Assembly: GCA_050692555.1 (NCBI GenBank)
Contig: JBOGVS010000042.1
Coordinates: 1-24,627, forward strand
DNA from: DAITPV01 sp050692555
GTDB lineage: Bacteria; Actinomycetota; UBA4738; CALAEC01
Reading direction: 5' to 3'
DNA length: 24,627 nucleotides
Made by a program: the position numbers and the translations under genes. Every line of letters begins with the position of its first letter. Within the stretch, counting starts at the first letter, position 1. The notes beneath the pieces are model-generated. The model was not told the origin of the DNA and searched no databases. It saw only the letters and a list, made by a program, of their open reading frames with translations. Positions 6,365 to 14,032 of this stretch are shown here, in pieces.

Positions 6365-7246
6365 TCAGGATCCGCGTTGCTCCGCCCGCGGCCCGCCGCT
6401 CATCGAGGCAACCGCGATCCCGCCCACGGCGGCGGCGAGCTGTTCTGCGTCCTGACCGTCTCGGGCCAGGCCGGCCACGGTTGGGCCGCTCCCGCACATC
6501 AACGCAGTCAGCGCTCCGGCGTCCAGCAGGCGGCTCCGAGCCTCGGCGACGTCGGGACGTCGTGCGGTGACCGGCGCTTCGAGGTCGTTGAACAGGTGGG
6601 GAGCGATGGCTCTCGGCCCACCAGCGTCCAGCGCTCGGATCAACACCTCAGGGGACGGCCCGGTCACCCCGCCATCCTCGTCCCACCAGCGGTAGGCGTC
6701 GCCGGCCGCCACACCCTCGGGCTGGGTCACCAGAACCCACCACGTGCGAGGTGTGGCGCGAGCCACGACCCGGTCGCCACGGCCGCCGATCAGCGCAGGC
6801 CCACCGGAGAGCAGGCCGGGGACGTCCGATCCGACGGTGGCGGCCACGTCGAGGAGGCCCTCGACCCCCAGGTCCAGCTCCCACAGCCGGTCCAGGGCCC
6901 GGAGCGTGGCGGCGGCATCCGCGCTCCCGCCGCCCAGACCCGCGGCCACCGGGATCCGCTTCTGCAGAAGGAGTGCTGCCCCCGCGGCCACGCCGCCGGC
7001 GCCGGCCAGCACCTCTGCCGCGCGGAGCACCAGGTTGCCTTCGTCCCACGGAACGTCCCGGGCGCCCTCCCCCACCACCGTGAGCGAGAGCTGATCGGCG
7101 GGGCGAGCCTGGACCCCGTCGGCCAGGGTGACGGGTTGGACCAGGGACTCGATGTCGTGGAATCCGTCGGGGCGAGCCCGAAGCACTCTGAGGAACAGAT
7201 TGATCTTCGCGGTTGCGGGCTCGCTGACCGCCCCTCCCTCAGCCAC
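6365..7246 (-). CDS. ispE: 4-diphosphocytidyl-2-C-methyl-D-erythritol kinase
   Basis: IspE phosphorylates CDP-methylerythritol with ATP in the MEP route to isoprenoid precursors; it is cytosolic. The GHMP-kinase features are clear: the N-terminal AKINLFLRV with the substrate-binding Lys14, the glycine-rich ATP loop PVAAGLGGGSADAAA (about residues 99-113), SDVPGLLSGG with the catalytic Asp, and the C-terminal CGSGPTVAGL loop. Length (293 aa) is normal. ATG 7246 overlaps the rsmA stop by 8 nt; a GTG at residue 7 is also possible. The rsmA-ispE pairing is the usual actinobacterial order. It converges with the tRNA gene, with only 28 bp between them and no clear terminator. Confidence 0.96.
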   Translation of the reverse strand: MAEGGAVSEPATAKINLFLRVLRARPDGFHDIESLVQPVTLADGVQARPADQLSLTVVGEGARDVPWDEGNLVLRAAEVLAGAGGVAAGAALLLQKRIPVAAGLGGGSADAAATLRALDRLWELDLGVEGLLDVAATVGSDVPGLLSGGPALIGGRGDRVVARATPRTWWVLVTQPEGVAAGDAYRWWDEDGGVTGPSPEVLIRALDAGGPRAIAPHLFNDLEAPVTARRPDVAEARSRLLDAGALTALMCGSGPTVAGLARDGQDAEQLAAAVGGIAVASMSGGPRAEQRGS

Positions 7247-8042
7247 CCACCGTCTCCGCGAGTCGAGCGAACTCCTCCAGGCCCAGGGCCTCGGCCCGAA
7301 CCAGGGGGTCGAGCCCCGCGCGCCCCAACGCGGACCGGGCCTCCTGGCGTCCCAGCCCCAGCCTGACCAGAGCCCCGGCCATGGTCTTGCGTCGTTGCCG
7401 GAAGCCCTCCTCGACCAACGGGAACAGAACCTCCGGCGGCGTGTCGACCGGGGGCGGCCGGCGGTCCAGCCGCAGGACCACCGAAGCCACGCCGGGCTCC
7501 GGCCAGAACACAGACGGGCCGACCCGGCGGAGGATCCGCACGTCGGCCCGGTACGCCACCTTCACGCTGACGGCCCCGTACCCGGGCGCGCCCGCCGTGG
7601 CGGCCAGTCGCTCCCCCACCTCTCGCTGGACCATGACAACGAACGGATCGACCGAGGTGCGTTCGAGGAGGTCGAGGAGGACGGGGACGGCCACGTTGTA
7701 CGGCAGGTTCGAGGCCATCCTCCAGGATCCCGACCCCAGGACCGACTCCCATTCGGCCCGGGTGGCGTCGCCGTGCCGGACGTTCACCGAAGCAAACCCA
7801 CCGACCACCTCTTCGAGGGCCGGAAGGAGACGGGCATCCGTCTCCAGGGCCAGGACCTCGGCCCCCGCCTCCGCCAGGGCCGCGGTGAGGGAGCCGAGCC
7901 CCGCTCCCACCTCGAGGAACCGGGTGCCCGGGGCCGCTTCGGCATCCCGGGCGATCGCGCGAGCCATGTTGGGATCGGCCAGGAAGTGCTGCCCCAGCGA
8001 TTTCCGGGGCCGGATGCCGTGGCGCTCCGCGAGGTCGATCAG
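7239..8042 (-). CDS. rsmA: 16S rRNA dimethyladenosine methyltransferase RsmA (KsgA)
   Basis: RsmA dimethylates the two adjacent adenines near the 3' end of 16S rRNA with S-adenosylmethionine, a late step in 30S assembly. Diagnostic motifs are IRPRKSLGQHFLADPN at the N-terminus, the SAM loop FLEVGAGLGSLT, and the catalytic NLPYNV. The family predicts a start about 10 residues before IRPRK, but no ATG, GTG or TTG exists there; CTG at 8042 gives 267 residues, the normal size. The open frame continues to an ATG at 8168, which would add 42 Ser/Pro/Thr-rich residues and overlap the upstream gene by 104 nt; that extension looks like an out-of-frame reading. No ribosome-binding site is visible at the CTG, so the start is unresolved. 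Confidence 0.93.
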   Translation of the reverse strand: MIDLAERHGIRPRKSLGQHFLADPNMARAIARDAEAAPGTRFLEVGAGLGSLTAALAEAGAEVLALETDARLLPALEEVVGGFASVNVRHGDATRAEWESVLGSGSWRMASNLPYNVAVPVLLDLLERTSVDPFVVMVQREVGERLAATAGAPGYGAVSVKVAYRADVRILRRVGPSVFWPEPGVASVVLRLDRRPPPVDTPPEVLFPLVEEGFRQRRKTMAGALVRLGLGRQEARSALGRAGLDPLVRAEALGLEEFARLAETVGG

Positions 8043-8064
8043 CGAACGGCGGGAAGGTGGACCG

Positions 8065-9177
8065 CTACCAGGCGATGCGGACGGGGAACGTCCCCGAGGA
8101 GAGGGGCGCGAGGAGGGCGAAGGCGTCGTCGGAGAGGTCGATGATCCGTCCGGGGGCGTAGGGGCCACGGTCGTTGATTACCACAGTGACCGATCGGCCA
8201 TTGTCCACGTTCGTCACCCGGACCTGCGTCCCGAACGGGAGCGTTTGGTGGGCGGCCACCAGCCCGCTGCGCTGGTACCAGGTGGCCACGCCGGTCTGGG
8301 TGTGCGGTGGCCGGGTTCCCAGCAGGACCACCCGCGGCTGGGGCTCTCGGAGGAGCCGGGTTCCCATCAGATCCCTGGCCACCGAGCGCCCGTCTTCGGT
8401 TCGGACCTCGTAGGTTCGCTCCTCCAGCCCCGGGGCACCCTGCCGGGCCACCTGCTGCACGCCGACCAACAGGTCGGCGGTCCTCACCACCCGGGTTTCG
8501 TACGGGATCTCCAACTGATCGGTGACCCTGCGCACCTCGACCCGGGTGACCCGGATCTCCATCCCCCGGACCAGCTCCGACTGGGGATCCGGGTCGAGGC
8601 GGTCCTGGGGACCCACGTCCACACCCAGGCTATCGACGAGGAACCCCACCGTGGTGGCGTTGGTGATGACCTCCCGGCTTTCGCCGCCGACCGTCAGGCG
8701 TACGTTCAGCGCCGGCCGGTACACGATGGTGTCGCCGTCCTCGACCGTAGCTCCCCGGGAAGGCTCCACGAACGACCCGGCCTCCCCTCGGAGGTTGATC
8801 TGGTCCAGGACCTCCTCCACGGTCTCGCCCACCACGTGGACGGTCCGCTCCCGGTCTCCCAGGAGGACGGTCAGCTCCTTGGCCAGCTCGACGTCGACGA
8901 GCATCCCGTCGTGGAGACCGCTGTCCAGGGTGGGAGTCACCAGATCGTGCTGGTCGACCACCACGCCCTCCGCATCGAGGAGCTCACTCACCATGGCGCT
9001 GGTGGTGGCCACCGACCGGCGGTTGCCGTCGACGACCAGGGTCACCTCCTTGCGGAGGCCCGCGTAGAGGGCCCCCGAGAGAGCCAGCGCGGGGATCAGG
9101 ACGAACACCGAGAGGAGGGCCGGATATTGGCGCTTCCTCTTCGGTGCGTGACGCGGGGGTGACGGGCGAGCCCGCAT
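8065..9177 (-). CDS. RpfB-like wall protein: DUF348 repeats, G5 domain and RlpA-type barrel
   Basis: An exported, membrane-anchored protein in the locus where actinobacteria carry rpfB. After a short basic N-terminus and a transmembrane segment (PALLSVFVLIPALALSGAL) there are three DUF348 units (e.g. KEVTLVVDGNRRSVATT, KELTVLLGDRERTVHVV, LNVRLTVGGESREVITN), then a G5-like domain (LEIPYETRVVRTADLLVG onward). The last ~80 residues are not the lysozyme-like Rpf domain but an RlpA/double-psi-barrel domain: TGVATWYQRSG, TLPFGTQVRVTN, VINDRGPYAPGRIIDLS. RlpA barrels cleave glycan strands, so a lytic role in wall remodelling is likely. ATG 9177 is preferred over TTG 9201 (no ribosome-binding site there). 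Confidence 0.88.
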   Translation of the reverse strand: MRARPSPPRHAPKRKRQYPALLSVFVLIPALALSGALYAGLRKEVTLVVDGNRRSVATTSAMVSELLDAEGVVVDQHDLVTPTLDSGLHDGMLVDVELAKELTVLLGDRERTVHVVGETVEEVLDQINLRGEAGSFVEPSRGATVEDGDTIVYRPALNVRLTVGGESREVITNATTVGFLVDSLGVDVGPQDRLDPDPQSELVRGMEIRVTRVEVRRVTDQLEIPYETRVVRTADLLVGVQQVARQGAPGLEERTYEVRTEDGRSVARDLMGTRLLREPQPRVVLLGTRPPHTQTGVATWYQRSGLVAAHQTLPFGTQVRVTNVDNGRSVTVVINDRGPYAPGRIIDLSDDAFALLAPLSSGTFPVRIAW

Positions 9178-9211
9178 CCACTCGACCTGATAGCCGGGCA
9201 AGACGCGCGGA

Positions 9212-9241
9212 ACCCTAGCAAACCCTCAACCCGAGGTGCAA
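9212..9241 (-). promoter_or_regulatory. Candidate promoter for the rpfB-like / rsmA / ispE segment
   Basis: On the - strand TTGCAC (9241-9236), an 18-base spacer and TAGGGT (9217-9212) resemble a housekeeping promoter, with transcription expected near 9205, about 28 bases before the ATG at 9177. The 87-bp gap after tatD is the largest in this eight-gene run, which fits an internal promoter. The leader also holds three GGGTT copies of unknown meaning. Confidence 0.35.
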
Positions 9242-9264
9242 ACTTTGGGCGAACCGGCGTTCGG

Positions 9265-10035
9265 TCACCCGGGGAGACCGAAGACCCTGGCAGCGTTGGC
9301 GCTGGTCAGGGCGGCTATCTGTCCCGGCTCCTCCCCCCGGGCCCCGGCCACGGCGTCCACCACATGGCGGACGTTCCCCGGGACATTGTCCTTTCCCCGG
9401 AGGTCCTGGGGAGCCAGGAACGGGCTATCGGTCTCCACGAGCAGCAGCTCGGCCGACACCTCGGCGGCCGCCAGCCGGAGATCGCCATTCTTCGGGTAGG
9501 TGACGTTCCCGGCGAACGAGCAGTGGTAGCCCCTGGCCGTGGCCTCCCGGGCCACGTCCGGACCACCGGAGAAGCAGTGGAGGACCACCCGATCGGCCCG
9601 CTCCTCGGCCAGGATGCCCAGGACGTCGTCCCACGCATCCCGGGTGTGGACTACCAGCGGCTTGCCCGACTCCCTGGCCAGCGCGCAGTGGGCGCGGAGG
9701 GCCCGGCGCTGGTCCTCCGGTGGGGAGAACCGCCGGTAGTAGTCCAGGCCCGTCTCCCCCACGGCCACCACCCGGGCATCGGCCACCAGCTCCTCGATGG
9801 CCACGCCGGTGGCCGCGTCGAAGTCGGCCGCGGTGTGGGGATGGACGCCGGCGGTGGCGAACACCCCGGCCAGGGCGTCGGCCAGCTCCCGGGACCGAAG
9901 GCTCGAGTCCCGGTCGATCCCCACACACACCAGGCCGGCCACCCCGTCCAACTTGGCCTGGGCCACGGCCTGCGTGGGGTCCTCGTCCATCAGGAACAGG
10001 TGACAGTGCGTGTCGAACAGTGAACCCTCGATCAT
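9265..10035 (-). CDS. tatD: TatD family metal-dependent hydrolase / DNase
   Basis: A 256-residue TIM-barrel metallohydrolase of the TatD/YcfH family; characterised members are Mg-dependent 3'-5' exonucleases linked to DNA repair. The metal-binding pattern is present: FDTHCHL at the N-terminus, GETGLDYY with the bridging Glu, the histidine in PLVVHTRDAWDDVLGIL, LHCFSGG, and ETDSPFLAPQ near the C-terminus. ATG 10035 is chosen because it gives the standard N-terminus; the frame is open upstream, but that part is antiparallel noise overlapping metG. It starts 11 bp after the metG stop, the usual actinobacterial order. Confidence 0.94.
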   Translation of the reverse strand: MIEGSLFDTHCHLFLMDEDPTQAVAQAKLDGVAGLVCVGIDRDSSLRSRELADALAGVFATAGVHPHTAADFDAATGVAIEELVADARVVAVGETGLDYYRRFSPPEDQRRALRAHCALARESGKPLVVHTRDAWDDVLGILAEERADRVVLHCFSGGPDVAREATARGYHCSFAGNVTYPKNGDLRLAAAEVSAELLLVETDSPFLAPQDLRGKDNVPGNVRHVVDAVAGARGEEPGQIAALTSANAARVFGLPG

Positions 10036-10046
10036 CGGTTGAGCCT

Positions 10047-11606
10047 CTAGCCCTCCAGCCGGGGGAACAGGGCCTCCCCGCGCTTGACCACGGTCCCCGG
10101 GGCCAGGCCCCCCCACTGGGTGGCGGAGGGGAGGCGCTGGTCCTCCAGCGGCTCGGCCACCCCGAGCTGGTCCCACAGATTCCCCGCCGCCCGGGGCATC
10201 ACCGGCCACAGCAGGACCGCCAGGACCCGGAGGACCTCGGCGGAGGCGTACAGCACCGACGCCAGGTCCTCGCGGCGGGCCGGGTCCTTGGCCAGCTTCC
10301 AGGGGGCCCACCGGACCAGCTCGTGGTTGGCCGCGGCCACGATCTCCCATACCGCCGCCAGCGCTCCGGTGAGGGCCACGGCCCCCATGGCCTCCTCGAA
10401 CCTCTTGGCCCGGGTGCGCACCACCCGCCGGAGCTCGTCTCCAGCACCCTGGGGGCTCTCCTCCGGCACCGTTCCCTCGAAGTACGAATCGATCATGGCC
10501 AGCACCCGGCTGGTCAGGTTCCCCAGGCCGTTGGCCAGGTCGGCATTGTACCGATCGAGAATCGACTCCCAGGAGAAGCTTCCGTCCTGGCCGAACTGGA
10601 TCTCACGCAGGAAGTAGTAACGGTACGCGTCCACCCCGAAGTGGTCCACCAGCTCCTTCGGGTGGATGGCGGTGGCCTTGGTCTTGCTCATCTTCTCCCC
10701 GCCCACCGTGAGGAACCCGTGGGCCCACACCTGCCGCGGCGGATCGATCCCTGCGGCCATGAGCATCGCCGGCCAGTAGATCGCGTGGAACCGGACGATG
10801 TCCTTGCCGATGAAGTGGACGGCTGCCGGCCACGTCCGTTCGAATCGGCCGGGGTCGTCGGCGTACCCGGCGGCGGTGATGTAGTTGGTCAGCGCATCGA
10901 ACCACACGTAGCACACGTGCTTCGGGTCCCAGGGCAGCGGCACGCCCCAAGCGAACGACGTCCGGGAGATGGAGAAGTCCCGAAGGCCGCCTTTGATCAA
11001 CGACACGACCTCGTTGCGACGGGACTCCGGCTCCACCGCCGAGGGATTGCGCTCGTAATGTTCCAGCAGCCGGTCCTGATACGCCGAGAGCCGGAAGAAG
11101 TAGTTCTCCTCCGACATGGCCTCCACCGGTGTCCCGTGGATCGGACAGGTGCCGTTCTCCCGAAGCTCGTCCTCCGTGTAGTAGGCCTCGCAGCGCACGC
11201 AGTACAGGCCCTCGTAGGTGTCCAGGTAGATGTCGTCCCGGCCGTTGTCGTGGACCGCGGCAAGGAGCTTGGTCACCGCCTGCTCGTGCCGGGGCTCGGT
11301 GGTTCGGATGTAGTCGTCGTAGGCCACGTCGAGCAGGGCCCACACCTCCCGCCACTTCGGCTCCATCTGATCCACGAAGGCCTGGGGCTCCATGCCCTGA
11401 TCCCGGGCGGCCTCGGGCACCCTCTTCCCATGTTCATCGGTTCCCGTGACGAACAGCACGTCCTCGCCGAGCAACCGGTGATAGCGGGCCACAACGTCGG
11501 TGGCCACCGTGGTGTACGCGTTACCGATGTGCGGCACGTCGGTCGGGTAGTAGATCGGCGTGGTGACGTAGAAGGTGGTCTTGGGCACGGGAACGGATTC
11601 TCCCAC
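10047..11606 (-). CDS. metG: Methionyl-tRNA synthetase
   Basis: MetG charges tRNA-Met with methionine. Class I signatures are present: HIGN at residues 26-29 (the HIGH motif) and KMSK at 305-308, along with the N-terminal TFYVTTPIYYPTDVPHIGNA. A single zinc knuckle is formed by Cys136, Cys139, Cys154 and His157, the CPIHG variant. At 519 aa it lacks the C-terminal dimerisation/tRNA-binding extension of the longer form, as in other actinobacteria. GTG 11606 begins 6 bp after the rsmI stop; an internal GTG at 11588 (MPKTTFYV) with GGGAG about ten bases upstream is an equally good start. Confidence 0.97.
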   Translation of the reverse strand: MGESVPVPKTTFYVTTPIYYPTDVPHIGNAYTTVATDVVARYHRLLGEDVLFVTGTDEHGKRVPEAARDQGMEPQAFVDQMEPKWREVWALLDVAYDDYIRTTEPRHEQAVTKLLAAVHDNGRDDIYLDTYEGLYCVRCEAYYTEDELRENGTCPIHGTPVEAMSEENYFFRLSAYQDRLLEHYERNPSAVEPESRRNEVVSLIKGGLRDFSISRTSFAWGVPLPWDPKHVCYVWFDALTNYITAAGYADDPGRFERTWPAAVHFIGKDIVRFHAIYWPAMLMAAGIDPPRQVWAHGFLTVGGEKMSKTKATAIHPKELVDHFGVDAYRYYFLREIQFGQDGSFSWESILDRYNADLANGLGNLTSRVLAMIDSYFEGTVPEESPQGAGDELRRVVRTRAKRFEEAMGAVALTGALAAVWEIVAAANHELVRWAPWKLAKDPARREDLASVLYASAEVLRVLAVLLWPVMPRAAGNLWDQLGVAEPLEDQRLPSATQWGGLAPGTVVKRGEALFPRLEG

Positions 11607-11612
11607 AGGCCT

Positions 11613-12443
11613 TCAGTCGCGGCGGTCGAGGGAAGCCTGGTACACCGCCCTGGTCGACGCACCGGACTCCGCCGCGACGCGCGCCGAGGCCTCCTTGCGG
11701 GAGACGCCGCCGGACATCAGCTTCTCCACCCGCGCCGCCAGGGCGGCCAGATCCGGCTCCCGGGGCCCGGCCCCCTCGATGACCACCACCACCTCGCCGA
11801 GGACCTCGCCGGCGAACGCCTCGGCCAGCTCCGACAGCCGTCCCCGCCGGACCTCCTGGTGGACCTTGGTGAGCTCCCGAACCACAGCCGCGCGGCGGTC
11901 CCCCAGCACCTCTCGGGCCTCGCCGAGGGTCGCGGCCACCCGCCTGGGGGACTCGAACGCCACGATCGTGCGGGTCTCCCGGGCCAGCGCGGCCAGCCGG
12001 GACCGGCGCTGACCGGCCCGCCGGGGGAGGAACCCTTCGAACACGAACCGGTCGGCCGGCAGCCCGGAGATCACCAGCGCGGCGATGGGGGCCGAGGGGC
12101 CGGGAGCCACGTCCACGGCGATCCCTTCCGCTATGCACGCGGACACCAGCCGGTACCCGGGATCGGAGAGGCCGGGCATCCCGGCGTCGGAAACCACGGC
12201 CACGTCCCGGCCACCTCGGAGATGGTCGAGGAGCTCAGGGATGCGGCGACGTTCGTTGGCGTCGTGGAACGACAGGAGGCGGCGGCCCTCGACCCCCAGG
12301 TGGGTCAGGAGGGCCCGGGTCCGCCGGGTGTCCTCGGCGGCGATGACGTCTGCGGCCGCCAGCCGCTCCCGGGCCCGCTCGGTCAGGTCGCCGAGGTTTC
12401 CGATCGGCGTCCCCACCAGCCACAAGGTCCCGGCCACGGTCAC
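11613..12443 (-). CDS. rsmI: 16S rRNA (cytidine-1402-2'-O)-methyltransferase RsmI
   Basis: RsmI 2'-O-methylates C1402 in the ribosomal P site. The tetrapyrrole-methylase fold is shown by LWLVGTPIGNLGDLT at the start, AAEDTRRTRALL, VVSDAGMPGLSDPGYRLV, PGPSAPIAALVISGLP, and FEGFLPRRAGQRRSRL. A basic C-terminal segment with GVSRKEASARVAAESG follows. The GTG at 12443 overlaps the TGA of the preceding hydrolase gene by 4 nt and gives 276 residues; the frame is open ten codons further upstream, but that would overlap the neighbour more deeply. Tight coupling to both neighbours shows it belongs to the same transcript as metG. Confidence 0.95.
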   Translation of the reverse strand: MTVAGTLWLVGTPIGNLGDLTERARERLAAADVIAAEDTRRTRALLTHLGVEGRRLLSFHDANERRRIPELLDHLRGGRDVAVVSDAGMPGLSDPGYRLVSACIAEGIAVDVAPGPSAPIAALVISGLPADRFVFEGFLPRRAGQRRSRLAALARETRTIVAFESPRRVAATLGEAREVLGDRRAAVVRELTKVHQEVRRGRLSELAEAFAGEVLGEVVVVIEGAGPREPDLAALAARVEKLMSGGVSRKEASARVAAESGASTRAVYQASLDRRD

Positions 12444-14032
12444 CCCGTCGGGGCGTTCGGCGGAGGCCCCCACCCCGGGAGCACGGACCGAAGCACCGAG
12501 GCAATGGAACCGGCCCCCGGCGGCGGCAGCCCCTCCAACACCCGCCGGACGGCGTCGTACGCGTCCTCGGACTCGGTGATGCCGGTGTGGGTGGTGTCCA
12601 CCGTCCCTCCGGATGCCGCTCCCGGAGCGCGGTGGCCCAGGGGGGCCACCGCCTCATCGAGCGTGGCGAACACGATGGCTGCGGTGACCTCCGGAGGAAG
12701 CCCCTGGGCGAAGATCCGGTCCAGGCCGCCGGCCGGCGCCAGGACCTCTCGAGCGAGCGGAGCGTCGGGATCGAATGTCCCGTCCGTGAACCGTCGGGTG
12801 GCCGCCGACAGGAACCGCAGCATGTCACCGCCGACCAAGCCCTCGCCCTCCTCCCCCGGCGGGGGATACGGCGCAGAGGTTCGAGGGAACCCGGCCAGAG
12901 CCACCAAGTGGCTGATCCCCTCGGCCCCGCCGACCGAGGCCGCCCGCCAGGCGATCACCGCTCCCTGGGAATGGGTCACCACCACCACCGCCGCGCCACC
13001 CGACGCCTCCCGGATGGCCCCAAGCTGCTCCACGAAGGCCTCCGTCAGCCGGTCGAGGGATCGCTGGGTCTCCTGCTTGGTGTACGGGGCATGGATCCGG
13101 ATGGGGCACACCGCGTCGGCCCGGTCGGCTCCCCGTCCGGGACCCCGATAGGAGTAGTAGTAGACCCGATCGCAGGGGAACCCGATCTCCTCCGGGTCCA
13201 GCCCGTACAGGGACCCGCTCCCACTCGAGGTGTCTACCCCGGGAACGAGGAACAACACGGCGTCGCCGGACGCCGGGCCCGGCGACACCGCCGGGGGGGA
13301 GACCAGCCCCAGGAGCACGATCCCTGCGGCCACGCCGACCGGGGCCTTCCTCCTGGGGATCCGCAGCCGCCCGCCCATCCACAGCAGCAGCACCGCCGTC
13401 ACCGCCGCGGACACCGGCACCAGGACCACGGTGGCCCCTGGGCCGACGGCCCGAGCCAACGCACCCAGGGACCCATAGGCAACGAGGGTTGCCACCGTGG
13501 CCCCCAGACGGAACCTGCCGCCGAGCGTTCGGCCCGACGCGCCGGCCACGGACCCCAGGAAGAACGGCACCACCAGGAGCAGGAGCACGAAACCGGTCCA
13601 CCAATACCACGCGTACACCGCCGCCAGGCCCGCGTACTGGAGCGCCGCGGCGATCCCCACCGGCACCACGGCCCAGCCGTACCACCGGATGCACCGCCGC
13701 CACAGAGACAGGAGCGAGCCGCTGCCCCCCACCGCCCCCACCAAGGCGGCCAGCACCGCTGAGCGCACCACCACCGAGACCACCACGCCCAGCGCGAAGA
13801 TTGGGTACGAGGTGGCCCGGGCCACCAGGACTCGGAGGTCGAAGAACAGGTCGAGGGGTGGCACCGCCACGGCCTGCACCAGTCCCGGCCATCGCGGCAG
13901 GGCTCCAGCCTGGGCGGCCACGACCGCCGCCACCGTCACGGCCACCAGCGGCAGCCACAGCAGCGCGGCCCGGGTCTGCGACGCGCTACGCCCGGAACCG
14001 GAACGTGATGACGTCGCCGTCTCGGACGACAT
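12440..14032 (-). CDS. Multi-pass membrane protein with C-terminal alpha/beta-hydrolase-like domain
   Basis: A 530-residue protein with no precise family that I recognise. The N-terminal half (about residues 21-250) has around seven hydrophobic helices; residues ~255-530 form a soluble domain with lipase/esterase-like features: AVLFLVPGVDTSSGSG, a beta-strand ending in VVVVTHSQGAVIAW (nucleophile elbow with Ser355), and later LVALAGFP. The elbow is T-H-S-Q-G, so the first glycine of GxSxG is replaced. ATG 14032 has GGAGGGGAGAG just upstream and overlaps the ychF 3' end by 47 nt. It may act on membrane lipids or envelope esters; this is inference. It sits between ychF and rsmI, where I do not remember such a gene in mycobacteria. 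Confidence 0.75.
   Translation of the reverse strand: MSSETATSSRSGSGRSASQTRAALLWLPLVAVTVAAVVAAQAGALPRWPGLVQAVAVPPLDLFFDLRVLVARATSYPIFALGVVVSVVVRSAVLAALVGAVGGSGSLLSLWRRCIRWYGWAVVPVGIAAALQYAGLAAVYAWYWWTGFVLLLLVVPFFLGSVAGASGRTLGGRFRLGATVATLVAYGSLGALARAVGPGATVVLVPVSAAVTAVLLLWMGGRLRIPRRKAPVGVAAGIVLLGLVSPPAVSPGPASGDAVLFLVPGVDTSSGSGSLYGLDPEEIGFPCDRVYYYSYRGPGRGADRADAVCPIRIHAPYTKQETQRSLDRLTEAFVEQLGAIREASGGAAVVVVTHSQGAVIAWRAASVGGAEGISHLVALAGFPRTSAPYPPPGEEGEGLVGGDMLRFLSAATRRFTDGTFDPDAPLAREVLAPAGGLDRIFAQGLPPEVTAAIVFATLDEAVAPLGHRAPGAASGGTVDTTHTGITESEDAYDAVRRVLEGLPPPGAGSIASVLRSVLPGWGPPPNAPTG

Noticed and set aside
6337..6369. CCTGA...TCAGG pairing after the tRNA as a terminator
   Set aside because: Five pairs around an 11-base loop with no T-run; it is too weak to call.
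9178..9264. A c-di-AMP (ydaO-type) riboswitch, sometimes found before rpfB genes
   Set aside because: The gap is only 87 bp, too short for that aptamer, and a simple promoter explains it.
9720..13151. A very long open frame (over 1100 codons) on the + strand opposite tatD, metG and rsmI
   Set aside because: It is antisense to three clearly conserved genes and has low-complexity, Arg/Gly/Pro/His-rich translation with no domain; such frames arise from G/C third-position bias.
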